A model generated the notes under the pieces. That model had not been told where the DNA came from, made no database searches, and saw only the letters and a program-made list of their open reading frames with translations. Position numbers and translations under genes: made by a program. This document shows positions 56,037-64,000 of a stretch of DNA of 64,000 nt, piece by piece (position 1 is the stretch's first letter; each line of letters starts with the position of its first letter). The stretch lies in contig CAWARU010000001.1 of the NCBI GenBank assembly GCA_963784575.1, forward strand, positions 2,232,001-2,296,000, written 5' to 3'. The stretch is from CAWARU01 sp963784575. Its GTDB lineage: Bacteria; Pseudomonadota; Gammaproteobacteria; UBA6186; Azoamicaceae.

Positions 56037-57491
56037 TCATCCTTTCACACATATAACCGGCAGCATTTGTGCCACCTTTTTCGAGATACCCGATCTTTCT
56101 GCCACATCAACCACAATATCAACATCTTTATAAGCGCCTGGTGCTTCTTCTGCCACACCTCGATCAGAAATACTGCGAATAAGGATATTTTCTGCAGCAA
56201 GCTCTTCAATCAGTTGTCGTCCCCGCCATTTTTTGGAGGCTTGATGTCTGCTTAAGCTTCTGCCTGCACCATGACAGGAAGAACTAAAGGACAGCTGTTC
56301 ATTTCCTTTAGTGCCAACCAAAATATAAGAACTGGTTCCCATGCTGCCGCCTATCAAAACAGGTTGACCAGTTTCTTGAAAAATGTGCGGTAGAGCTGGA
56401 TGTCCCGGACCAAAAGCGCGTGTTGCACCCTTGCGATGCACGAATAATTTACGTTCGCGACCTTCTACTGTGTAAGTTTCTTCCTTACAAGTGTTATGAG
56501 ACACATCGTACAATAAACGAATATAGGCTTCTGGGATAAGACGGCCAACAGTTTCACGCACAAGATGCGTTAATATTTGTCGATTTGCCAAAGCACAATT
56601 GATGCCTGCACGCATAGCACCCAAGTATCTTTGTCCGACATCAGATTGGATGGGCGCGCAAGCGAGTTCGCGTTCCGGTAAATGGATATGATGTTTATTG
56701 GCTTCAATAACCATTTCACGCAGGAAATCTGTCCCAATTTGATGACCAAGACCGCGTGACCCGCAATGCAGAGAGATGAGAATATCATCTAATTCTATGC
56801 CAAATTTTCGGGCAATTTTTTCATCAAAAATAGTGGAGACTTGCTGCACTTCTAAATAATGATTGCCAGAACCCAAAGTTCCCATTTCACCCTTTTGGCG
56901 TATTTTAGCTCGTTCAGAAACATAAGCAGGCTCTGCACCGGAAGCCTTCCCATAATCTTCCGTATGTTCTAGATCTGCTTCGATGCCATACCCTTGTTTT
57001 ACAGCCCAGGCTGCGCCTCCCTTTAGCATTTTATCCATTTCATGTTCATTGAGTTTTATATGGCCCTCGCTGCCAACGCCTGCAGGAATTGCTCTAAAAA
57101 GAGCATCTGCCAGTTCTGTTTTAATGCTTTCAATGTCTTTTCGTTTCAGTCCAGTGAGCAGCGTCCGAACACCGCAGGAAATATCAAATCCAACACCGCC
57201 TGCGGAAATAACACCATTTTCCAAAGGATCAAACGCAGCGACACCGCCAATAGGAAATCCATAACCCCAATGGGCATCGGGCATGGTGTAGGCAGCTTGT
57301 ACTATTCCCGGCAACGAAGCCACATTGATGATTTGATCAAATACTTTGTCATCCATACAGTCTATCAGTGTTTCATCTGCAAAAAGAATGGCAGGCACGC
57401 GCATGTCACCGAATGGCTCTATCATCCACTCGTACTTATCACGCTGTTTTAATCGAGAACGATTTGTGCCGTTTCCCACGCTATTTTCCAT
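56037..57491 (-). CDS. rtcB: RNA-splicing ligase RtcB
   Basis: GTP- and Mn2+-dependent ligase joining RNA 3'-phosphate or 2',3'-cyclic phosphate ends to 5'-OH ends. 484 residues. Marks: MPDAHWGYGFPIGGVAAFD, GGVGFDISCGVRTLL (metal Cys), LGSGNHYLEVQ, LHCGSRGLGHQIGTDF, VHRKGATRAFGPGHPALP, LIGGSMGTSSYILVG and SSCHGAGRSLSRHQA with the guanylylated His. AGGAAA precedes the ATG by five bases. It follows the archease gene by 55 bp; archease speeds up RtcB guanylylation. Confidence 0.97.
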   Translation of the reverse strand: MENSVGNGTNRSRLKQRDKYEWMIEPFGDMRVPAILFADETLIDCMDDKVFDQIINVASLPGIVQAAYTMPDAHWGYGFPIGGVAAFDPLENGVISAGGVGFDISCGVRTLLTGLKRKDIESIKTELADALFRAIPAGVGSEGHIKLNEHEMDKMLKGGAAWAVKQGYGIEADLEHTEDYGKASGAEPAYVSERAKIRQKGEMGTLGSGNHYLEVQQVSTIFDEKIARKFGIELDDILISLHCGSRGLGHQIGTDFLREMVIEANKHHIHLPERELACAPIQSDVGQRYLGAMRAGINCALANRQILTHLVRETVGRLIPEAYIRLLYDVSHNTCKEETYTVEGRERKLFVHRKGATRAFGPGHPALPHIFQETGQPVLIGGSMGTSSYILVGTKGNEQLSFSSSCHGAGRSLSRHQASKKWRGRQLIEELAAENILIRSISDRGVAEEAPGAYKDVDIVVDVAERSGISKKVAQMLPVICVKG

Positions 57492-57546
57492 GAAATTTCC
57501 TCAATTTAAACATTTATTTTAAATATACATAAGGGTTTTTCTTAAT

Positions 57547-58018
57547 TTATATGTCGATCACACACTGTACCATCCAAGCTTTCGTACCTCTTTTATCTTT
57601 ATCTTCATCCTCATCCACTTGAAATGAGTCTACTTTTAGTTCAGAGAAAGTGACTGCTTTAGGCTCTACAGCAGGGGCATGACGTAAAATGTCAACAACT
57701 TCTCCCCAAATATTTCCATTCAAATGAATTTTTTCCTCATCGATCTCTACTTTAAAACGACTGAATAGCATATTACGTGTTGCCATCTCATAAATAATAC
57801 TGTTCAGCCAATCCATGAATAATATGTCTGGTTGGGGGGCCTTACAAGAAATTGGAATTTTCTGCATTGCGGTTACTTTATCAAGAATCGGTTACCATTG
57901 CAGTCATTGCATACCCTGCCTGCTCAAATGCTTCAGCCATGGTATTTCCAAAGCCACGAATACCCATATCTGATTTATGGGAAAATAGTTCAAAAGAAGG
58001 GATGGAAGGTGGTTTCAT
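57547..58018 (-). pseudogene. Archease, split by a single-base frameshift
   Basis: Activator of RtcB. From ATG 58018 the frame reads KPPSIPSFELFSHKSDMGIR and GFGNTMAEAFEQAGYAMTAM, then VTDS and TGA at 57881-57883. A +1 shift at TCT TGA continues as DKVTAMQKIPISCKAPQPDI, LFMDWLNSIIYEMATRNMLF to the stop at 57547. Combined length is 156 residues, close to the family (about 140-150), with the archease hallmarks SHKSDMGIRG (usual HTADIG) and DWLN. A start inside the second half (57867) yields only 106 residues. Damage is the single shift; true decay, assembly error or recoding remain open. Confidence 0.82.
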
Positions 58019-58040
58019 TCTAGCTCATGCTCACTTAATC

Positions 58041-58598
58041 TTATTCTTTCCATTTGATATTACAGCCCATACTTGGCTTTTGTTCTGAAGAAACTGATTT
58101 CCCTTGCAACAAGTTGTCAAGTGCTGCTCTCAAATCTTTGCCAGTCACAGGAACATCATTGCCAGGTCTGGAATCATCTAATTGGCCGCGATACACGCAT
58201 TTCAATCCGCCGTCAAAAATGTAGAAATCAGGAGTACAAGCGGCATCATATTCCTTTGCGATTTCCTGAGTTTCATCAAATAAATAAGGAAATGAGTAAT
58301 GCATTTTTTCTGCCACCGCTTTCATTTTAGCGGGAGAATCTTCAGGATAACTTTCAATATCATTCGAGTTGATAGCGACGAATGCAATTCCCTTTTTTTG
58401 GTAGTCATTGGCGAGCTTGACCAATTCACTTTGAATGTGTTTTACAAAAGGGCAGTGATTACAAATAAACATGATCACTGTGGCTTTATCAGATTTCAAA
58501 GAATCGAGAGTGCGATCTTTATTGGTTGTAACATCTGGCAGGGTAAAATTAGGGGCTTTGGTTCCCAAGGGAAGCATGGTAGAGGCGGTTAATGTCAT
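58041..58598 (-). CDS. Thioredoxin-like / AhpC-TSA family protein
   Basis: 185 residues with the peroxiredoxin-like fold: MLPLGTKAPNFTLPDVTTNK, VIMFICNHCPFVKHIQSELV (CxxC-type centre, NHCPF), FVAINSNDIESYPEDSPAKM and the cis-Pro loop AACTPDFYIFDGGLKCVYRG. This subgroup, found in many Gram-negatives, is of unclear substrate. No signal peptide. AAGGAG eight bases before the ATG. It starts the group reading into archease and rtcB, 22 bp from archease. Confidence 0.87.
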   Translation of the reverse strand: MTLTASTMLPLGTKAPNFTLPDVTTNKDRTLDSLKSDKATVIMFICNHCPFVKHIQSELVKLANDYQKKGIAFVAINSNDIESYPEDSPAKMKAVAEKMHYSFPYLFDETQEIAKEYDAACTPDFYIFDGGLKCVYRGQLDDSRPGNDVPVTGKDLRAALDNLLQGKSVSSEQKPSMGCNIKWKE

Positions 58599-58692
58599 TG
58601 ATAGTCTCCTTAGACTTTAACTTTAAAGGTTCTAATCCTTACTTTAATTAAAAATACCATTACATCATATCTAATATATCAGTTCTAAGATA

Positions 58693-60225
58693 TCATTTTT
58701 TTAGCATATTTTTCAAACTTGACATATCTATTTTTCCATCCCCATCTAGAGGGAATTGCTCCAGGATGAAAATTTCTTTTGGCTGTTGAAATTGTGATAA
58801 TTGTTCTTGACATAATTTCATCAGCTTTTCCTTTATCTCACCCAAATCCATTTTCAGCGTTGTAACCGGTTCTTTTATTTCTACAAATGCAACAGGCACT
58901 TCGCCTTCAACTTGGTCAGGTGCAGCTATCACAATGACGCGTTTAACCTGTGGAAATTTAATCAATACAGCCTCAAGGGCTTGTGGATAAAGCGAATGTT
59001 GGCCTTTATGAATGAAAAATGTTTTAGGTCCTTTATACCAATAAAATCCTTCTTTATCAAGTAATGCTAAATCATCGGTCCTAAACCAACCATTCACCAA
59101 CATTTTCTGCGTTAATTCTGCAGCATTATAGTAGCCAAGGAAGCTTGCTTTGGATTTTATCCAGATTTCCCCCACATCAGAAATTCGAACAAATCCTTCA
59201 TTTTCATCTCGCAAATCGATAGAAGCAAATGGAATTTTTTGTCCTATTGAACCAGGATTCTTTAACCAAGGCATGCGATTTATCGTGACAATCCCTGTTT
59301 CCGTCATGCCATAGCCGAATTGAATGGCAGCTCCTGTTTTTTCATGAAATCGCTGTGCCAAATCGATTGGAATATTTTTGTAAATAGCAAAGCAGGTGTT
59401 GATACGATCGAATCCTTTTTTATTCACCGAACCAGAATTTGCTATTTCATATATTTCATGATCGCGAAGCCAAATGTGACTCGGTTGAAACTCAGTCAAA
59501 GCATCGAGATAATCATGGATTTCGAACTTTTCTAATAGCACCACAGTACCATTTTTAAGCAGTGGAAAGAGAATTGCAGCAATGCCTTCAAGATGACCCA
59601 TGGATTGTGCCGTAACCGAGCTTAAATTTTCTCTAACACCCATGACATCATAAAGCAACTCTATGAAACAATGCGCGCTTTGGTAAGAATGCATAATTCC
59701 TTTCAATTCCAAAGTCTCTTTTACCTTTATCTTACCATCATGTGAGAACGCAATCATGGCAAGTGCCTTTGGATCAACTTTAGATAAATCTCGCGTAGGA
59801 TTGAAAATCAAATGTGTTTGCTGTTCAATATGTTTGTATAAAGATTTATAGGTGTCATCAATTTCTTCAATTTTGCAAAGCTTTGGAAATCGAATTTCCA
59901 TCAGGTCGCGTTTTTTTCTCGGGCTAGTATAAAAAGCCTGAGGTTCTGTAATCCTAAAAACTTCTTCAATATACTTGGGCTCTGCCTCATACGGAATCGG
60001 AACAATAGCAATACCGAGATGAATGCAGGCCAAATGCCAGCACAAAAGTTCCGGGGAATTCGGCAGACAAAATGCGATTTTCCTATTTTCACCCTGCATT
60101 TTTTGCAGGATTTCTATGATTTCGTAGGACCGCACCCCCAATTGATAGGCAGTAAACTTTTTGTCTTGGTAGATAAGCAAGGCATCCTTTGAATTGGCGA
60201 TGTGAAGCAGCGCGTTTTGCAGCAT
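58693..60225 (-). CDS. AMP-forming acyl-CoA synthetase/ligase-like protein
   Basis: 510 residues of the ANL adenylate-forming superfamily: KIAFCLPNSPELLCWHLACI, the central IQFGYGMTETGIVTINRMPW, GWFRTDDLALLDKEGFYWYK (A8 hinge) and a C-terminal catalytic Lys region FPLDGDGKIDMSSLK. The usual P-loop (T/S)SGTTGxPKG is replaced by AFSHDGKIKVKE, so the pyrophosphate-binding loop is degenerate, and activity may be altered. Could be a fatty-acid or peptide-tailoring ligase; no carrier protein is next to it. Confidence 0.8.
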   Translation of the reverse strand: MLQNALLHIANSKDALLIYQDKKFTAYQLGVRSYEIIEILQKMQGENRKIAFCLPNSPELLCWHLACIHLGIAIVPIPYEAEPKYIEEVFRITEPQAFYTSPRKKRDLMEIRFPKLCKIEEIDDTYKSLYKHIEQQTHLIFNPTRDLSKVDPKALAMIAFSHDGKIKVKETLELKGIMHSYQSAHCFIELLYDVMGVRENLSSVTAQSMGHLEGIAAILFPLLKNGTVVLLEKFEIHDYLDALTEFQPSHIWLRDHEIYEIANSGSVNKKGFDRINTCFAIYKNIPIDLAQRFHEKTGAAIQFGYGMTETGIVTINRMPWLKNPGSIGQKIPFASIDLRDENEGFVRISDVGEIWIKSKASFLGYYNAAELTQKMLVNGWFRTDDLALLDKEGFYWYKGPKTFFIHKGQHSLYPQALEAVLIKFPQVKRVIVIAAPDQVEGEVPVAFVEIKEPVTTLKMDLGEIKEKLMKLCQEQLSQFQQPKEIFILEQFPLDGDGKIDMSSLKNMLKK

Positions 60226-60437
60226 AGTATCATAGAGTCCTTATTCTCTTTATCATTATTATCAGTATAACGAGATTATCAAAATAACGAGAAATGAGTG
60301 ATAATTTTTAAAAAATTACTGTTTTTAAACACAGCTATAATGCTACAAAAATTACTAAACTTCAAATAGCTATTGGAACTGAGCAGGCGATTTGGCTCTC
60401 TAAAAAGTATATCAAAATTAATTTTTGGAGAAGCATC

Positions 60438-63400
60438 GTGACCCCCGAATTGATGGATGCCATCACGAAGGGAGATAAGGACAAGATAAAGGAGCTGATC
60501 AATCTTCCTGATGCGGCAGGAATAACGCCGCTGATGGAAGCGATATTATTCGAACCGAAACCAGATCTGAATACCATAAAATTGCTCTTGGAGAATGGCG
60601 CTGATGTTAATGTGCGCATGGCGGAGGGTAAGCCCTTTATTTGTCAACTCTTTGCAAAGGGTGGGGAGACCATTGACATACTAAAATTGATCTTAGAAAA
60701 GGGAAATTTAAACCCATTCTTTACATGGAAAAATGTTCCTTACACTCCACTCACTGAGGCTAAGGCATTTTTACTACCGGAGCATGCGAAACTTCTTAAA
60801 GAATATGAAGATCAATATTTAGAGAAACATCGCTTGGAGGTTGAAGATAGTAAAAGCTTGCAACGCGATTTAGATCATATAAAAATTATGGATTATATAA
60901 AGCAGAAAGGACATGTGCTAGGCATCAATGGTATAGTGTTGCTAGAGGATGCAGAAAAAAAGGAGAAAAAGAAAATATCGGTTTTGAAGGGTATAAGGAT
61001 GCTCAATCATTAGATTATTTACGCCAACTTGCGTCAAAATATCAGGAGAGCATTGCGGGAAAAACAGAACGTCAAGAGGTTGCAAGTTTTTGGCCGAATA
61101 TACTTGATTCTTACAAGGCTTTATTTGACTATACCGATCTTGCAAAAAACCCAAAAGATATTCTGGAGAGAATCACAAATCAAAAAGACAAACCTACGAT
61201 TCTGACGGCGGGGTGGAAAACTCATACCGTATCTATTGCGATCTATGGCGATTACATAATCTTATCTAATCGAGGTGGCGGTCGCGCTAAAGAAGGATTT
61301 GGATCACGGATTTACAAATTCACTGATGATGCCAAAAAGCTATTAACAGCAGATTTTATAAAAAGTTTGGTAGACAGAGAAGCGAATGATGCGGTTATCC
61401 TTGAAAGAATAAATAAATTATTACCGGAGTCTGCCTTTCTTGAAGAAATTGAATCACAAGATCAAAAACATGGCACCTGTTCATTTGTGAATCATAAATC
61501 TATTATGAGACCATTGCTCTATGTGATGGAACGAAAAAAATTAGCAAAAGAACGAGAAAAATCGGAAGATGATAAAACAATCATTGATGATGCAAGAAAA
61601 TTTGCTAAAATGGAATATAAAAATTTTACCAGCTGGGTGCGAGATCGTGAAGTCGATGATCTTATTTCGCAGTACAGAAGCGGCAAGATTCCTAAACCGG
61701 TTTTAGAACAGATCATACGATCCTATATTAGTACTCACTTTAAAAAGAGCGCGATTACTAAAAATCCTGAAAAGAAAACTGCCGATGTGGAAAGAGCCTA
61801 TAAACTTTTAAATATTTTAGAGGAAGATGCTAGGAAAGCAATGCTAGATAGTCTTATAGGTATTGCGGATAATTTGTATGTAGAAGCAAAAGCTGTGAAA
61901 AACAAAAAAACAACGAGATTTATCAAAAAGTATCGTGAAAAGAGTAAGGAAAGAGGGCTCATTACAGCGATGGTTAATAATAAATTTGATGATATGGAAA
62001 CTATAATCAAACAAGGGGGTAACCCGAACTTTCCATTTGTTATAGGATCTTCTTTCTTTCTTGAGATGATAAATCGAAAAGCTCCCGTCCAGCTCATCAA
62101 AACAATGATTGACAAAGGGGCAGATTTGCATTCAAAACTCTACATGGAATCTAATGTTATTCCGGCGGTGCATCTTGCAGCAGCAGGGGATGATGCTAAG
62201 ATCGAAGTGCTGAAATTATTGCGGGATTCCGGCTTGGACTTGAATGAAGAGGATGATCATGGTGTGGCAGCCATCAATAAATCCTGTCGCAATGGCCGAG
62301 TTGAATCTGTTAAAGCCTTGTTAAAATTGGGGGCAGATCCCAATCATATTGCTAAACTCACCTTGAGTACTCCTTTAATGGATGCCATATCCTCGAAGAA
62401 CGGAGAGTTGGTCAATCTCCTCCTGGATAATGGCGCCAAAGCAGATTTTGTCAATGAAGCGGGAGATTCTCCGCTGCTCCGTGCCGTGGATACTAATAAC
62501 CCTAGTATTGTCACTTTTCTCATCAAAAAAGGAGCAAATGTCAATTATCGCACCAAAGGAAATGAAACGCTCTTTATGCTGATTGCGAAAAATCCAGAGG
62601 TGAGTACTGAAATCGCAGGCATCTTGTTTACGTATGGGGTACCTTTAGATATTAAAAATAGAAAAAATCAGACAGTGCTCGATATTGCCATTGAATCAAA
62701 GAATGCAGCTCTGGAAAAGTTTCTAAGAAAAGCCCAGAAATTGATTGATTTGAAACTCGCAGACGCATTGCAAAAGAAAAATCAGAGTACTATGGAATCT
62801 TTGCTTAAGATTGGTGCAAATCCAAATTTTAAGCATGTGGAGGGTAGTTCAGTTTTTCTTCAAGCACTTGATGAAGAGATGCCAGCAAGTCTTATCAAAG
62901 CGATGATTGATCATGGCGCAAATGTAACAGAAAGGCTTGTTTTGAAAGGGAGGCCTGCAATCCATTTGGCGATCTTCAACAAAGAAAGTAGTGAGATCTT
63001 AGAAATATTATCAAAAAAAGGTGCCGATGTGAACGAGGAGGATGATAATGGGGTCTCAGCACTGAATAAGGCCTGCAAAAATGGTCTACTCGAAAGTGTT
63101 AAGACCTTGTTAAGATTGGGTGCTGATCCAAATCACGTAGCAAAAATGGGTTTCACTAATCCTTTAATCGATGCTGTGCAGTCAGGAAATGTTGCATTAA
63201 TTGATTTGCTGCTGCAAAAAGGGGTTAAAGTAAATCATATCGATAAACAAGGCGAATCTGCGCTCACCTGGTCGATAGATAGCAACAATCCTAAAATTGT
63301 AGAAATGTTACTAAAACAGGGCGCAGACCCGAAGCATTCTAATGAGGAACAAGAAACAGCGCTCATCCTGCTCGCAAAAATGCCTAATGCGAATGTTGAG

Positions 63401-63643
63401 ATCGCAAAAATATTACTCGAACATGGCGCCCCTTTAAATGCTAAAAATCAAAAGAATGAAACCGCTCTAGATATTGCTGTTAAATCGAAAAATACCAAAC
63501 TAATAGAATTTCTTCGCGCAGCCGAAAAAGAGCCGCTGCTATTTTCATCTTCTTCCAGAATTTCTATAAGAGAGGAGGCATTGCAAGTAGAAGGTGAGGG
63601 CAGGGAAATGGATTCAGAAAAACCGAAAGGGCCTAAGCAGTAA
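60438..63643 (+). CDS. Ankyrin-repeat protein requiring a -1 frameshift at A_AAA_AAG
   Basis: GTG start with GGAG seven bases upstream. Frame 0 (60438-61013, 191 residues) has one or two ankyrin units (AGITPLMEAILFEPKPDLNT, IKLLLENGADVNVRMAEGKP). At 60956-60962 lies A_AAA_AAG in the 0 frame; a -1 slip continues GENEKN-free as GEKENIGFEGYKDAQSLDYL and stays open to 63643, giving about 1068 residues. The second part has a middle region with GGGRAKEGFGSRIYKF, then about ten ankyrin repeats in two similar blocks (VESVKALLKLGADPNHIAKL and LESVKTLLRLGADPNHVAKM), showing an internal duplication. AGAGG at 60944, seven bases before the heptamer, could act as a stimulatory SD. Alternatively an A was lost from the run. 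No secretion evidence. Confidence 0.85.
60956..60962 (+). promoter_or_regulatory. Slippery heptamer A_AAA_AAG
   Basis: In phase with the upstream frame (GAA AAA AAG at 60954-60962). The heptamer is the same as that of E. coli dnaX. A -1 shift here enters precisely the long downstream ankyrin frame; an SD-like AGAGG lies seven bases upstream. Confidence 0.5.
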
Positions 63644-63849
63644 ATTTAAGAAGTCTAAGTCTGCTTAACTGTCATGTTCTCCATAAGCAATGGTTGCATC
63701 TAGAACCGGCCTCACAAACCCAAAAAAGCTAAGCCTTAAGCTCTGTGAAATAGTGGGTACCTACGGTTATTGCAAGTTGATTTTATCAAGTAAATACTAT
63801 AAAATCCTTTTTATTATTAATTTAAAGAAATGAAACATGGGTAACGAAA

Positions 63850-64000
63850 ATGTCAGAATTAAGAGATAAACAACTTGAATTGTTAGAAAAAATTTACGCC
63901 CTCGAAGCGAGTTCTAATGGAAAAGATAAAAATAAATCTTTGCTTTCACCGCCAATTAAATTAACACGTGACTCAATTCGTCATTCGGCTTCCTTTCTGC
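63850..64000 (+). CDS. Unknown protein, 5' part only
   Basis: Fifty codons before the window ends: MSELRDKQLELLEKIYALEA, then a Ser/Lys/Asn-rich stretch (NGKDKNKSLLSPPIKLTRDS). No known domain. The start is taken as ATG 63850; the preceding ATG at 63836 is in another frame. Highly charged start and Ser/Pro region resemble the other unknown proteins of the window. Confidence 0.6.
   Translation, partial: MSELRDKQLELLEKIYALEASSNGKDKNKSLLSPPIKLTRDSIRHSASFL

Overview
This window looks like part of the chromosome of a gammaproteobacterium, most likely in the order Legionellales (Legionella/Coxiella relatives living in protozoa or arthropods). The base composition is AT-rich. The replication genes dnaA, dnaN, recF and gyrB are present. 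There is an outer-membrane protein of the Legionella MOMP type, a PagL-like lipid A deacylase, and several very large ankyrin-repeat, leucine-rich-repeat and charged low-complexity proteins that resemble secreted effectors. These are sequence impressions; no database search was run.

Layout. 1-8 kb: the 3' end of dnaA, dnaN, an unrecognised 823-residue protein inserted before recF, then recF. Five ParB-binding parS palindromes (two inside recF), a perfect 47-copy heptamer array and a cluster of DnaA boxes follow, so 5.1-8.0 kb appears to be the origin/centromere region. 8-25 kb: accessory DNA separating recF from gyrB. It holds an Rpn nuclease with duplicated C-terminal pieces, a dicarboxylate symporter, PagL, glutamate dehydrogenase, LD-carboxypeptidase, a long peptide deformylase, a small thioredoxin, a pseudopilin, a secreted hydrolase, a 1668-residue ankyrin protein and an intact IS66-type element with its target duplication. 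25-36 kb: gyrB, then a graveyard of broken genes: an NpmA/KamB-like 16S rRNA methyltransferase with two in-frame TGA codons, antitoxin and ATPase remnants, an IS256-type transposase fragment and a frameshifted LRR protein. NagZ follows. 36-60 kb: mostly housekeeping genes: glyQ-glyS, a GmhB-PlsC fusion, trkA-trkH, rsmB-fmt-def, dprA, topA, hemF, thpR, MOMP-like porin, archease-rtcB, a thioredoxin-like protein and an AMP-forming ligase. 60-64 kb: a second ankyrin protein that needs a -1 frameshift, and the start of another unknown gene.

Themes. (1) The origin/partition region is unusually complex. (2) Single-base frameshifts interrupt glyS, trkH, fmt, archease and the LRR gene, all repairable by a +1 shift, two of them at the same GGTTCC hexamer. 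As glyS and fmt are normally essential or nearly so, either the assembly carries indels or these genes are recoded or decaying. (3) The ankyrin gene at 60.4 kb has a classic A_AAA_AAG slippery heptamer exactly where a -1 shift would join its two halves into a 1068-residue protein. (4) Several intergenic palindromes look like small non-autonomous repeats.
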